From: Candidatus Accumulibacter aalborgensis
GTDB taxonomy: Bacteria > Pseudomonadota > Gammaproteobacteria > Burkholderiales > Rhodocyclaceae
Assembly (NCBI RefSeq): GCF_900089955.1
Contig: NZ_FLQX01000127.1
Location: 1-64,000 of the forward strand
Direction: 5' to 3'
DNA: 64,000 bases
Under the pieces are notes generated by a model that was not told where the DNA came from, ran no database searches, and saw only the letters and a list, made by a program, of their open reading frames with translations. The position numbers were made by a program, and so were the translations under genes. Shown here piece after piece: positions 18,898-27,235 of the stretch. Position 1 is the stretch's first letter. Each line of letters opens with the position of its first letter.

Positions 18898-20132
18898 TGG
18901 CGCAGGGTTTCAGCGTCGCCGACCACGATTTCATGGCGCGTGCGCTCCGCCTTGCCGAACTCGGTTTGTTCACGACCACCCCCAATCCGCGTGTCGGTTG
19001 CGTCATCGTCAGCGAGGGCCGCGTCGTCGGTGAAGGTTGGCATCTGCGTGCCGGCGGCCGCCATGCCGAAATTCACGCCTTGCAGGCGGCCGGCGAGGCG
19101 GCACGCGGGGCAACCGTCTATGTGACTCTCGAACCGTGCAGTCACCATGGCCGCACGCCACCTTGCGCCGAAGCACTGCTGGCGGCGGGAGTGACGCGCG
19201 TCGTCGCGGCCATGGAGGACCCCAATCCGCAGGTGGCGGGACAGGGGCTGGCGATGTTGCAGCACGCCGGGGTGCTGGCCGAGTGTGGCTTGATGGCTGC
19301 CGAGGCGCGGGAGATCAACATCGGCTTCGTCGCCCGCATGACGCGTTCGCGTCCATGGCTGCGCCTGAAACTCGCCGCCAGCCTCGACGGCAAGACGGCG
19401 CTCCAGAATGGCGCCAGCCAGTGGCTGACCGGCGCGGCGGCAAGGCAGGATGGGCATCGCTGGCGCGCGCGCGCTTGCGCCATCCTGACCGGCATCGGCA
19501 CGGTCCGCCACGACGACCCGCAGCTCAATGTGCGCGGTGTTGACCTGCTGACGAGTGCTTTCCATGAAAGTCGCGCCCGCGACTCACAAATCGCCCCTCT
19601 CTCGCATGCGGGAGAGGGGCCGGGGGAGAGGGGAACGGTCACCACTTCCGTCGTCGCGGGTGTCTTCAGCAGTGATGGCCGTTTGCGTCAGCCTCTGAAG
19701 GTGCTGGTCGACAGCCGGCTTGAACTGTCGCTGGACGCCAGGGTGTTGTGTGATGGCCATGTCCTGGTCGCCGCTGCACTGGCTGATCAACGCAAGATCG
19801 AGGCGCTTGCCGAGCGTGGCGCCGAAGTCGTGTTGCTGCCCGGGCCCGGCGGGCGGGTCGATCTGCTCTCGTTGCTCAAGGAACTCGCCCGGCGCGGGAT
19901 CAACGAAGTGCATGCCGAGGCCGGTTTTGCCCTGAGTGGTTCCTTGCTCGCTGCCGACCTGGTCGACGAATTGTTGCTCTACCTGGCGCCCTGTCTGCTC
20001 GGTGACGCTGCGCGCGGAATGTTCGACCTGCCGCCGCTCGAATCACTGGCCGGCCGGCGCAATCTGGCCATCCACGACTTGCGCTCGCTGGGCCCCGATC
20101 TGCGCTTGCTGGCCCGTTTCAACCAGGTTTAG
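18897..20132 (+). CDS. ribD: Bifunctional riboflavin deaminase/reductase RibD, with an in-frame repeat insertion
   Basis: Bifunctional enzyme for the second and third steps of riboflavin synthesis, 411 residues. The N-terminal deaminase has HAEIHAL (zinc ligand H and catalytic E near 56-58) and PCSHHGRTPPC (zinc cysteines). The C-terminal reductase starts near WLRLKLAASLDGKTA and ends normally. The protein is about 45 residues longer than usual. The extra part (about residues 214-261, between NVRGV and RLRQPLKVLVDSRLE) is encoded by a palindromic intergenic-type repeat. The reading frame is kept, so the enzyme may still work. The start overlaps the nrdR stop. Confidence 0.93.
   Translation: MAQGFSVADHDFMARALRLAELGLFTTTPNPRVGCVIVSEGRVVGEGWHLRAGGRHAEIHALQAAGEAARGATVYVTLEPCSHHGRTPPCAEALLAAGVTRVVAAMEDPNPQVAGQGLAMLQHAGVLAECGLMAAEAREINIGFVARMTRSRPWLRLKLAASLDGKTALQNGASQWLTGAAARQDGHRWRARACAILTGIGTVRHDDPQLNVRGVDLLTSAFHESRARDSQIAPLSHAGEGPGERGTVTTSVVAGVFSSDGRLRQPLKVLVDSRLELSLDARVLCDGHVLVAAALADQRKIEALAERGAEVVLLPGPGGRVDLLSLLKELARRGINEVHAEAGFALSGSLLAADLVDELLLYLAPCLLGDAARGMFDLPPLESLAGRRNLAIHDLRSLGPDLRLLARFNQV
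19594..19634. repeat. Palindromic CCCCTCTC/GAGAGGGG repeat inside ribD
   Basis: A 26-bp near-perfect palindrome (19594-19619; CCCCTCTC at one end, GAGAGGGG at the other, with one G-T pair) is followed by CCGGGGGAGAGGGGA. This kind of CCCTCTCC-rich repeat is usually found between genes in many proteobacteria. Here it lies inside the ribD coding frame, at a loop between the deaminase and reductase halves. Confidence 0.75.
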
Positions 20133-20163
20133 GGCGCCCACCATTCCTTTGCCGAAGGGGTCA

Positions 20164-20970
20164 ATGACTGATTCGCGCCCGCGCAACGCCTTGTGGGCGG
20201 CCTATGAATACCTGGCCATGGCGCTGGGGCTGGGCACACTGGCGCTGATCTGCCTCTTGTGGCTGCCGTTCGCGATGCTTCTCGATTGGCTGCTGCCGCG
20301 CCGTATCGGCCAGCCCCTCGGGCGCTTCGTCGCCCGCATCTGCTTCCGGGTCTACCTCGGGATTCTCGGCCTGCTCTGTGCCTGCCGCTTCGATCTCGAC
20401 GACCTCGATCGCTTGCGCGACGAGGGGCCCCTGGTGCTGGTCGCCAATCACCCGTCGCTGCTCGACGCGGTGCTGGTGCTCGCTCGCGTTCCCAATACCG
20501 TCTGCGTGATGAAAGCAGCGCTGATGGACAACCCGCTCTTTGGCGCGGCGGCACGGCTGGCGCACTTCATCCGCAACGACAGTGCGCTGGCGATGATCAC
20601 CAGCGCCAGCGGGGAACTACGGCGCGGCGCTTGTCTGCTGATTTTCCCCGAGGGTACGCGGACCACCACCTTTCCGGTCAACCCCTGTCTGCGAACTGCC
20701 GGCGTGATCGCCCGTCGCAGCAAGGTCGCGGTACAAACGCTGCTGATCGAATTCTCGACGCCCTACCTCGGCAAGCACTGGGGATTGTTCACCAGGCCGA
20801 TTTTGCCCTTGCACTGCCGCATCCGTCTGGGACGCTGCTTTGCTCCGCCACAGAACGCCGCCGCTTTCACGATCGAGCTGGAGAGCTATTTCCGCGCCGA
20901 ACTGACCCAGCCGGCGTTCGCTGTCCGCGGCGCGCAGGCGGATTCTTCCCATTCCCGGCGCGCGCACTGA
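20164..20970 (+). CDS. PlsC-type lysophospholipid acyltransferase (aryl-polyene-like)
   Basis: Membrane acyltransferase of 268 residues. A hydrophobic N-terminal segment (about 20-45) precedes the catalytic HX4D motif (H96-D101 in NHPSLLDA) and FPEGTRT (161-167). It would transfer an acyl chain to a lipid acceptor. Together with the next gene it resembles the acyltransferase/glycosyltransferase pair of aryl polyene clusters, where the two are sometimes fused. The start was set at 20164, since the longer frame is a ribD shadow. It is 31 bp after ribD and 15 bp before the glycosyltransferase. Confidence 0.85.
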   Translation: MTDSRPRNALWAAYEYLAMALGLGTLALICLLWLPFAMLLDWLLPRRIGQPLGRFVARICFRVYLGILGLLCACRFDLDDLDRLRDEGPLVLVANHPSLLDAVLVLARVPNTVCVMKAALMDNPLFGAAARLAHFIRNDSALAMITSASGELRRGACLLIFPEGTRTTTFPVNPCLRTAGVIARRSKVAVQTLLIEFSTPYLGKHWGLFTRPILPLHCRIRLGRCFAPPQNAAAFTIELESYFRAELTQPAFAVRGAQADSSHSRRAH

Positions 20971-20985
20971 TCGCCATTGCCCTTC

Positions 20986-21744
20986 ATGCCCGCGCCGTCA
21001 TCGACCCATCTGGTCATCATTCCGAGCTACAACCCCGGCGCCCAGGTTGCCGACACGGTACGTGCCGCGCGCGCAGAGTGGGCGCCGGTGTGGGTGGTCG
21101 TTGACGGCAGCAACGACGGCAGTTGCGAAACCTTGCAGGACCTCGCCCGCGACGACGCCGGGCTGCACGTCATCGTGCTGCCGGAAAACCGCGGCAAGGG
21201 AGCGGCGGTTCTGGAAGGAATCGGCCAGGCGCGTGCCGCCGGCTTCACGCACGCGCTGACGATGGATTCCGACGGCCAGCATCCGACCGATCTCATTGCC
21301 GACTTCATGGCTGCCTCGCTGGCCCGCCCGCAGGCCATGATCCTCGGCAAGCCGGTCTTCGCAGCCGACGCGCCGGCGCTGCGCGTCAATGGCCGAAAAG
21401 TCTCGAACGCCTGGGCGAATCTCGAAACGCTGTGGATGGGAATCGGTGATTCACTCTACGGTTTTCGCGTCTACCCGATCGAACCGCTGCTGCGGATCAT
21501 GCACGCCAACCGCTGGATGCGCCGCTTCGATTTCGACCCGGAAGCCGCCGTGCGCCTGTGCTGGGCCGGCGTAGCGCCGCTCAATCGCGCCGCGCCGGTG
21601 CGCTACCTGCGCCGCGAAGAAGGCGGCGTTTCGCATTTCCGCTACCTGCGCGACAATGCCCTGCTCACCTGGATGCATACCAGGCTCATTCTCGGCTTCC
21701 TCCTCCGCCTGCCACGGCTGTTGGTCAGGAAGTTGGCCGGCTGA
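20986..21744 (+). CDS. Family 2 glycosyltransferase (aryl-polyene-like)
   Basis: Glycosyltransferase of 252 residues with the GT-A fold. It has VIIPSYNPG, LPENRGKGAAVLEG and the metal-binding DSD at 94-96 in LTMDSDGQH. The second half, DSLYGFRVYP and GVSHFRYLRDNALLTWMHTRL, matches my knowledge of glycosyltransferases in aryl polyene clusters. It may add sugar to a polyene lipid or phosphoglycerol-like head group; this is inferred. A TTG three codons upstream is an alternative start. It ends a ribD-acyltransferase-glycosyltransferase run. Confidence 0.85.
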   Translation: MPAPSSTHLVIIPSYNPGAQVADTVRAARAEWAPVWVVVDGSNDGSCETLQDLARDDAGLHVIVLPENRGKGAAVLEGIGQARAAGFTHALTMDSDGQHPTDLIADFMAASLARPQAMILGKPVFAADAPALRVNGRKVSNAWANLETLWMGIGDSLYGFRVYPIEPLLRIMHANRWMRRFDFDPEAAVRLCWAGVAPLNRAAPVRYLRREEGGVSHFRYLRDNALLTWMHTRLILGFLLRLPRLLVRKLAG

Positions 21745-21841
21745 GATCCAGTCGGTGATCTGAACAAGTTCGCGCCCATGCCGCCAGGCGCGACTTTCAC
21801 ATTAAGCTCACCTGAGGAGCAAGGGTCTTTACAGAAACAAT

Positions 21842-21860
21842 GCGAATGATTATCATTGAG
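21842..21860. promoter_or_regulatory. Fur box upstream of the cupredoxin-FTR1 genes
   Basis: A 19-bp site with a perfect 13-bp core AATGATTATCATT matches the Fur consensus at 14 of 19 positions, 30 bp before the cupredoxin start. It predicts iron repression of the downstream iron-uptake genes. No clear -10/-35 pair was placed around it. Confidence 0.8.
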
Positions 21861-21889
21861 CTCCCAAGAGACCTTTCCAGGATGTCGCC

Positions 21890-22219
21890 ATGAAACGCCT
21901 GTTGTCGCTCACCGTGCTGTTGCTTGCTGCTACCGCCACCTTGGCGGCCGTCGATGAATTCACGCTTACGATCAAGGATCACGCCTTTGTGCCGAAGGAG
22001 ATCACGCTTCCTGCCGGAAAGAAGGTCAAGCTGTTGGTGATCAACCAGGATGCCACCCCGGCAGAGTTCGAGAGCAAAGCGCTGGGCCGGGAGAAGGTCA
22101 TACCCGGCAAGTCCACCGGGACGGTCAACCTTGGCCCCTTGAAACCAGGCCGCTATCCCTTCGTGGAGGAATATCACGAAAACGATCCTGCCGCCCAGGG
22201 CGTGATCATCGTCGAGTGA
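21890..22219 (+). CDS. Periplasmic cupredoxin-domain protein (EfeO-N/FtrB-like)
   Basis: Protein of 109 residues with a signal peptide (about 1-20, ending LAA). The rest is one cupredoxin domain: FTLTIKDHAFVPKEITLPAGKKVKLLVINQD and the C-terminal strand KPGRYPFVEEYHEN. Similar domains occur in EfeO and FtrB, which work with FTR1 permeases to oxidise or hand over iron. The classical CxxxxHxxxM copper set is not complete, so metal binding is uncertain. It lies 20 bp before the FTR1 gene and behind a Fur box, so the two form an iron-uptake pair. Confidence 0.88.
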   Translation: MKRLLSLTVLLLAATATLAAVDEFTLTIKDHAFVPKEITLPAGKKVKLLVINQDATPAEFESKALGREKVIPGKSTGTVNLGPLKPGRYPFVEEYHENDPAAQGVIIVE

Positions 22220-22239
22220 GCCACTGAGCAGGAGAGCCC

Positions 22240-23085
22240 ATGTTTGCCGCAGCCCTCATCGTTTTTCGTGAGTCCCTCGAAGCCGCTTTGATCATCAGCA
22301 TCATGGCGGCCGCTACGCGTGGCATTCCTTCGCGCGGACGGTGGATGCTGGCCGGGGTGTTGGCCGGACTCTGCGGCGCGACGGTCGTGGCAGCGGGCAT
22401 GGGAGCGATGTCCGATATGGCCGAAGGGATGGGCCAGGAGCTGTTCAATGCCGCAATCCTGATCCTGGCGGTCGGGATGCTTGCCTGGCACAACATCTGG
22501 ATGTCGATCCATGGCCGCGAAATGGCCGCAAAAGCGCAGAGTGCTGCGCGTTCGGTCAAGGAGGGGACCCGTGAAGGCTCGGTAATCTTTCTGGTCATTG
22601 CCCTGGCGGTGTTGCGCGAAGGCGCGGAAACGGTGCTCTTCCTGTATAGCCTGGCGACCAGCAGTGAGGATGGTTTGCGCACCACGATTGGCGGCGGCCT
22701 GAGCGGTCTGGCAGCCGGATCGCTGGTCGGCGTTCTCCTGTACGCTGGATTGCTGCGCATTCCGCTGCGCTGGTTCTTCTCGATTACCGGAGTTCTGGTC
22801 ATGCTGCTCGCTGCCAGCATGGCCTCGCAGGCGGCGCGTTTCCTGATTCAGGCCGACCTCCTGCCGAGTTATGGCGCCCCGTTGTGGGATACCTCGGCGA
22901 CCCTGTCGCAGACCTCAGCGCTGGGACTTCTGTTGCATGGGCTGATCGGCTACGAGGCGCAACCGGCCGGCATGCAGATCATTTCTTACGTGATGGTGCT
23001 GCTGGCCATCGCCGCCGGGATGTACTGGGCGGGTTCTCGCAAGCGACGTGAAGCACGGCAGCACACGCTGGCCGATGCCCATTAA
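22240..23085 (+). CDS. FTR1-family high-affinity iron permease
   Basis: Inner-membrane permease of 281 residues with about seven hydrophobic helices. Both iron-binding REXXE motifs are present: RESLE at 10-14 and REGAE at 126-130. It would import iron delivered by the cupredoxin protein encoded just upstream. The C-terminus ends in a basic tail. FtrA/P19 and FtrD partners of the Bordetella FtrABCD system were not found next to it, so this is a minimal two-gene version. Confidence 0.93.
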   Translation: MFAAALIVFRESLEAALIISIMAAATRGIPSRGRWMLAGVLAGLCGATVVAAGMGAMSDMAEGMGQELFNAAILILAVGMLAWHNIWMSIHGREMAAKAQSAARSVKEGTREGSVIFLVIALAVLREGAETVLFLYSLATSSEDGLRTTIGGGLSGLAAGSLVGVLLYAGLLRIPLRWFFSITGVLVMLLAASMASQAARFLIQADLLPSYGAPLWDTSATLSQTSALGLLLHGLIGYEAQPAGMQIISYVMVLLAIAAGMYWAGSRKRREARQHTLADAH

Positions 23086-23147
23086 ATGGTCTGACAGCGG
23101 GAATCCAGTCGAGCTATCATCTTGTCGACAGTATCGTGGTTGCTGGC

Positions 23148-24812
23148 TCAGGCGGCTTTGAGCGCGGATTCGATCAGGGTGCGAGCCAGCCGCGCCTGCC
23201 GGGTGCGGGATTCGGCGAGGTCGGACTTGAGGCGGTCGCAGAGGGCCATCAGTTCGTCGACTTTGGCGACGATGCGGCGTTGCTCGCTCTCGGGAGGCAA
23301 GGCAATTGGAATGCTGTTCATTTTTGCCTGATTCATTTTCGGTTGAGCTGTACCGGTAACATAGGGCTTCAAGTCAATCGCATTGATGTAAAGCTCAATG
23401 AATCGAAGGAATCCCTCGGAAATACCATCGAGCACGTGGGCATGGTTATTTACCCAATACTGACCGCGTGCAATAAAGGCGATAGGAGTTGAACGGTTAA
23501 CTAGGTTTGCGCCGTCCTCGCCGATCAGCAGCAGGGGTTTGTCGAACAAGTAGGAGTCGATTTTGTCGATTACACCCGATGCGCCGTAATAGTCATAGAA
23601 TTTCGCGCGGGTGCTGCGCTCATCTTTCGATACTGGAATACGCTCACTGTCCCGCGAAACCATGATTTCGCCGAACGGAACCCAAGCCCAGTTAAACGGA
23701 GCGGGGGCTGGTGCTTCGTCAATTGGAATAGGTGTAACCGTAGTGCCTCCACGGTATTTTTCATTTTTTAGGAACCACTTTTTCTCCACCGCAATCCGCT
23801 TGAGCAGTTCGCTCGCCGGTTCGTCGTTGGGGTCTTGCGGCACCAGCTTGCCCATGACGGCGAGCTGGAGGATGCTTTGCTTGAGTGCGTCGAGGCTGGC
23901 TTCGGTACTAAAGAGGGTGTCGAAGTGCTGGCTCAGGCGTTGCCAGTTGGCGGCGAGTTCGGCTGCGTCGCGGCTTTTCGCGAGTGTGCCGAGCAGGGTG
24001 TCGACGAGGGTGGTATGGGCATTCGCCGCGTCCGCCTGCTCCGCCTCCAGCCGATCGCATAGGGCCATGAGTTCATCGACTTTGGCGACGATGCGGTGTT
24101 GCTCAGCGAGGGGCGGGAGCGGGAATGGATTGAGTTCGAGAAACCCCTTCGGCAGCCGTTTCTGGCCCGCCGTTCCGGTCATGCGTGTTTCGCCGACCAG
24201 CAAGAACATTGGTGCCTTGAGGTATGCCAAGACAAAGCGTGGCACCAAGGTCTGAGCGAAAGGGCGAACGATGTGCAGTTCAGTTGTTCCTGCACCGAGT
24301 CCGTTTTGCAGCTTCGCAAACACGCAAGCCTTGCTGTTCTCGAAGCAGGGTGTGATCTTTGCGACGCCAATGTCGCCTTCGGCGAAATGAGTAAAGCCTT
24401 GCTTGATTTCGCCCCACTTGCGAGGCTCTTGTGAGTGTGCTCCGTCGAAACCAGTGCCAATCATGGCCATTGGGACAAACGATGCAATGGTCGAGTCCGC
24501 CGCGGAGTTCCTCGGGTTGATAAGCGATACGGCAGCCAGTCGGGACCATTCCCACCCACTCGGTAGTGCAGACGGTTGCTCATCCTCGGCCACTGCTGCC
24601 AAAGGTTTGTCCTTCCTGATCTTCCCTGTCGCCATCAGCCGCGCCTTTTCCTTCGCAATCCGCTTGAGCAGTTCGCTGGCCGGTTCGTCATTCGCGTCTT
24701 GCGGCACCAGCTTGCCACGTACCGCCAGTTCGAGAATCAGCCCGCGCAGTTTCTGGATACCACCGGGGGCGCTGGCGAGCAGAGGAAGGTGTTCGCTCAG
24801 GCAAGCACTCAC
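23148..24812 (-). CDS. hsdS: Type I restriction-modification specificity subunit HsdS
   Basis: DNA specificity subunit of 554 residues with two target recognition domains. Each is introduced by a near-identical conserved helix, LAVRGKLVPQDANDEPASELLKRIAKEK near 30-58 and a second copy near 317-345. Each is closed by EQHRIVAKVDELMALCDRLEAE or EQRRIVAKVDELMALCDRLKSD. The duplicated helices separate the two half-sites of a bipartite target. The sequence resembles the EcoEI-type class. It is the last gene of the hsd unit, overlapping the DUF2442 gene by 4 bp. Confidence 0.93.
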   Translation of the reverse strand: MSACLSEHLPLLASAPGGIQKLRGLILELAVRGKLVPQDANDEPASELLKRIAKEKARLMATGKIRKDKPLAAVAEDEQPSALPSGWEWSRLAAVSLINPRNSAADSTIASFVPMAMIGTGFDGAHSQEPRKWGEIKQGFTHFAEGDIGVAKITPCFENSKACVFAKLQNGLGAGTTELHIVRPFAQTLVPRFVLAYLKAPMFLLVGETRMTGTAGQKRLPKGFLELNPFPLPPLAEQHRIVAKVDELMALCDRLEAEQADAANAHTTLVDTLLGTLAKSRDAAELAANWQRLSQHFDTLFSTEASLDALKQSILQLAVMGKLVPQDPNDEPASELLKRIAVEKKWFLKNEKYRGGTTVTPIPIDEAPAPAPFNWAWVPFGEIMVSRDSERIPVSKDERSTRAKFYDYYGASGVIDKIDSYLFDKPLLLIGEDGANLVNRSTPIAFIARGQYWVNNHAHVLDGISEGFLRFIELYINAIDLKPYVTGTAQPKMNQAKMNSIPIALPPESEQRRIVAKVDELMALCDRLKSDLAESRTRQARLARTLIESALKAA

Positions 24813-25063
24813 GCGGCGTGGGGGTGCTGTGCGGCTTGCGACCCAAGGTAGAGTGTGTCGTAGCTCAGGTCGATTTCACCTGGCCATTCGACCGAGCCGG
24901 CAACGACCTTGACGAGCTTGAAGAGCGAAGGATTCTTCAGTCGCACGAATACGCCGCGTTCAAGGTAGGGCGTTACGTCGAAGATGCGTTCGTCGCCATT
25001 TTCAAAAGTCAGTAGCAGGCGATGGTCGGGCAGTGCTGAGGCCGCTTTGACATAGGGGTTCAT
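24809..25063 (-). CDS. DUF2442 protein inside the hsd operon
   Basis: Small protein of 84 residues matching the DUF2442 pattern: a start with LPDHRLLLTFENGDERIFDVTPYL, then FVRLKNPSLFKLVKVV, and WPGEIDLSYDTLYLGS. DUF2442 and DUF4160 genes often occur as neighbours and have been proposed as a toxin-antitoxin-like pair. The role here is unknown. Its stop overlaps the hsdS start by ATGA and the DUF4160 gene is 23 bp upstream, so it is translated as part of the hsd operon. Confidence 0.88.
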   Translation of the reverse strand: MNPYVKAASALPDHRLLLTFENGDERIFDVTPYLERGVFVRLKNPSLFKLVKVVAGSVEWPGEIDLSYDTLYLGSQAAQHPHAA

Positions 25064-25085
25064 GTGGGGAGATCTCCTACTTTAG

Positions 25086-25355
25086 TCAGTTCAGTGGCGC
25101 GATCTTGACCGGCTCTTCGCCATTGACGGCAAGCTGCCAATCGGCCGTCAACTCGTCACGCCGAAGCTCCATCCAGGCTTGCACGAGCCGCAGTTGTTTG
25201 CGCGGCAGGGTGCCTTGAATCAGATCGGCACTCTCTATCGCAAAGACCGCCTTGTTGCCCTGGTATTCGGCATGAATATGCGGTAGATGATGCTGCTGGT
25301 TGTCAAAGAAATACATGCGGATGATGATGCCATAGAAAGCGCTGAGAATTGGCAT
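25086..25355 (-). CDS. DUF4160 protein inside the hsd operon
   Basis: Protein of 89 residues, DUF4160 family: MPILSAFYGIIIRMYFFD, then HHLPHIHAEYQGNKAVFAIESADLI and a C-terminal LRLVQAWMELRRDELTADW. The PHIHAEY motif is characteristic. It pairs with the DUF2442 gene just downstream. The ATG at 25355 is preceded by CAGGA and gives the usual family start. The same frame is open for 110 more codons upstream (see next entry), so a longer fusion protein is possible. Confidence 0.8.
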   Translation of the reverse strand: MPILSAFYGIIIRMYFFDNQQHHLPHIHAEYQGNKAVFAIESADLIQGTLPRKQLRLVQAWMELRRDELTADWQLAVNGEEPVKIAPLN

Positions 25356-25685
25356 GGTCAGTAATCCTGTTGTGGTGCCAGAAAACAGGCCGGCACGCGC
25401 TATCGCTTGCTCAAGCAAGTGGGTGACGATTAGGTCCTTGTCATCGTTCGCAAAAGCGCGGTTGAAGCGAGCCGCGATATCGTCGGGAACATCAACTGTC
25501 AGTGTTGCCTTCTTCGTCATCTCGCCCCCTTCCGCCAGTGCCATTTGAACCATTGCCGCAGTGATTTCACCATGGCCTGCATCGTCGAACATTCGCCGTA
25601 TCCTTATGGCCGATTCGTGCGCGGCTTGCGCCACGCGTTTGATATCATATCCCGCTTGGCCGTCAGTTGCCTCTTGACTTGCCAA
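25356..25685 (-). other. In-frame upstream open region, possible antitoxin-like extension of the DUF4160 gene
   Basis: The DUF4160 frame continues upstream to a TTG at 25685 without a stop. An internal ATG at 25520 has a strong GGAAGGGGG site and would begin MTKKATLTVDVPDDIAARF, which resembles a ribbon-helix-helix or similar small antitoxin. It then runs LIVTHLLEQAIARAG into the DUF4160 part. This could be an independent small gene that lost its stop codon, or a genuine N-terminal domain. The reading is uncertain and no family was recognised for residues 1-55. Confidence 0.4.
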
Positions 25686-25712
25686 AATTCAGCCGGAATC
25701 GGGTCGGGCGCT

Positions 25713-27185
25713 TTACCTGTCGGCGGCGTCACAATTGGTCTCCAATGCGGCGGCGAGCACCGCCCTGAGCTGATCGCGGGTACTGGCGATTCTCTGCTGC
25801 AGCTTCGCATAGTCGGCAAGCAGTTCCTCCGGGTCGTGGACGATGGCGTCCGGGCTGTGCGGGTTCCTGATGTCGAGGTTGTAGTTGCGTGCCCTGATCT
25901 CTTCGGCGCTGACTTTCCAGGCGTGCTCGTTCTCGACGCGCTCGTTCCACCACGCTTTCTCGGCGTCGAACTCCTCGATGCGCATCGGCTTGGTCTTGTT
26001 GTAGTTCTTGACGCCCGGCGGATAGGGATGCTCGTAGAACCAGACTTCCTGCGTCGGCGTTCCCTTGCTGAAGAAGAGCAGATTGGTCTTAATGCCGGTG
26101 TAGGGGCTGAAGACGCCGTTCGGCAGCCGCACGACGGTGTGCAGATTGCAGGTTTGGAGCAGTTGCTCCTTGATGCGCGTCTTGATGCCCTCGCCGAACA
26201 ACGTGCCGTCGGGCAGCACCAGCGCCGCGCGGCCGCCGTCCTTCAGGAGGTGCATGATCAGCACCAGGAAGAGGTCGGCGGTTTCGCGCGTGCGGAAGGT
26301 GGCCGGGAAGTTGTTTTCGATGCCGTCTTCTTCCATGCCACCGAACGGCGGGTTGGTGACGATCACGTCGACGCGGTCCCTCGGCCCGTAGTCGCGCAGC
26401 GGGCGGGCGAGCGTGTTGTCGTGGCGGACGTTGGTCGGTACGTCCAGCCCGTGCAGGATCATGTTGGTGGTGCACAGGAGGTGCGGCAGGGGCTTTTTCT
26501 CGACGCCGTGGATGCTCTGCTGCAGCCGATGCTCGTCGTCGACGGTCTTCACCTGGTGCCGGCGCAGGTGTTCGATGGCGCAGGTGAGGAAGCCGCCGGT
26601 GCCGCAGGCCGGGTCGAGGATCTTCTCGCCGAGCTGCGGGTCGACCCTATCGACGATGAACTGCGTGATCGGCCGCGGCGTGTAGTACTCGCCGGCGTTG
26701 CCGGCGTTCTGCAGGTCGCGCAGGATCTGCTCGTAGAGGTCGCCAAAGAGGTGACGGTCCTGCGCCTTGTTGAAGTCGACGCCGCCGACGATCTTGTTGA
26801 TCACCTGACGCATCAGGTGGCCAGACTTCATGTAATTGTAGGCGTCTTCGAAAACGCTGCGGATGACGAAGCCGCGTTTGTCGTGCTGCGCCGGCTGCAG
26901 GTTCTTCAGCGTCGGGAAGAGGCGGTTATTGACGAAGTCGAGCAGTTCGTCGCCGGTGATGCCTTCGGCGTCGGCAGCCCAGTTACGCCAGCGCAGGGAC
27001 TCGGGAATCGGCGAGCGGTAGTCGCCATCGTTCGCTTCGAGCAGCTCGTACTCGCTTTCCTTATCGTCGTAGATCTTCAGGAAGAACATCCAGACGAGCT
27101 GGCCGATGCGCTGTGCGTCGCCATCGACGCCGACATCCTTGCGCATGATGTCCTGGATGGTTTTGAGGGTGGTGCTGATGGACAT
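25713..27185 (-). CDS. hsdM: Type I restriction-modification methyltransferase HsdM
   Basis: Adenine-specific methyltransferase subunit of 490 residues. The SAM-binding motif DPACGTGGF is at 191-199, and the catalytic NPPF is at 278-281. The N-terminal helical domain (1-160) matches HsdM_N, with LYEQILRDLQN near 150-160. It modifies host sites and, with HsdS, forms the core of the restriction complex. The C-terminal end is followed after about 30 bp by the DUF4160 frame. All motifs are intact. Confidence 0.96.
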   Translation of the reverse strand: MSISTTLKTIQDIMRKDVGVDGDAQRIGQLVWMFFLKIYDDKESEYELLEANDGDYRSPIPESLRWRNWAADAEGITGDELLDFVNNRLFPTLKNLQPAQHDKRGFVIRSVFEDAYNYMKSGHLMRQVINKIVGGVDFNKAQDRHLFGDLYEQILRDLQNAGNAGEYYTPRPITQFIVDRVDPQLGEKILDPACGTGGFLTCAIEHLRRHQVKTVDDEHRLQQSIHGVEKKPLPHLLCTTNMILHGLDVPTNVRHDNTLARPLRDYGPRDRVDVIVTNPPFGGMEEDGIENNFPATFRTRETADLFLVLIMHLLKDGGRAALVLPDGTLFGEGIKTRIKEQLLQTCNLHTVVRLPNGVFSPYTGIKTNLLFFSKGTPTQEVWFYEHPYPPGVKNYNKTKPMRIEEFDAEKAWWNERVENEHAWKVSAEEIRARNYNLDIRNPHSPDAIVHDPEELLADYAKLQQRIASTRDQLRAVLAAALETNCDAADR

Positions 27186-27235
27186 GGCGTGGGCGGCTCA
27201 GAGGTTGTGAAAAATTTGCCGCAGCCCCACCTGAC

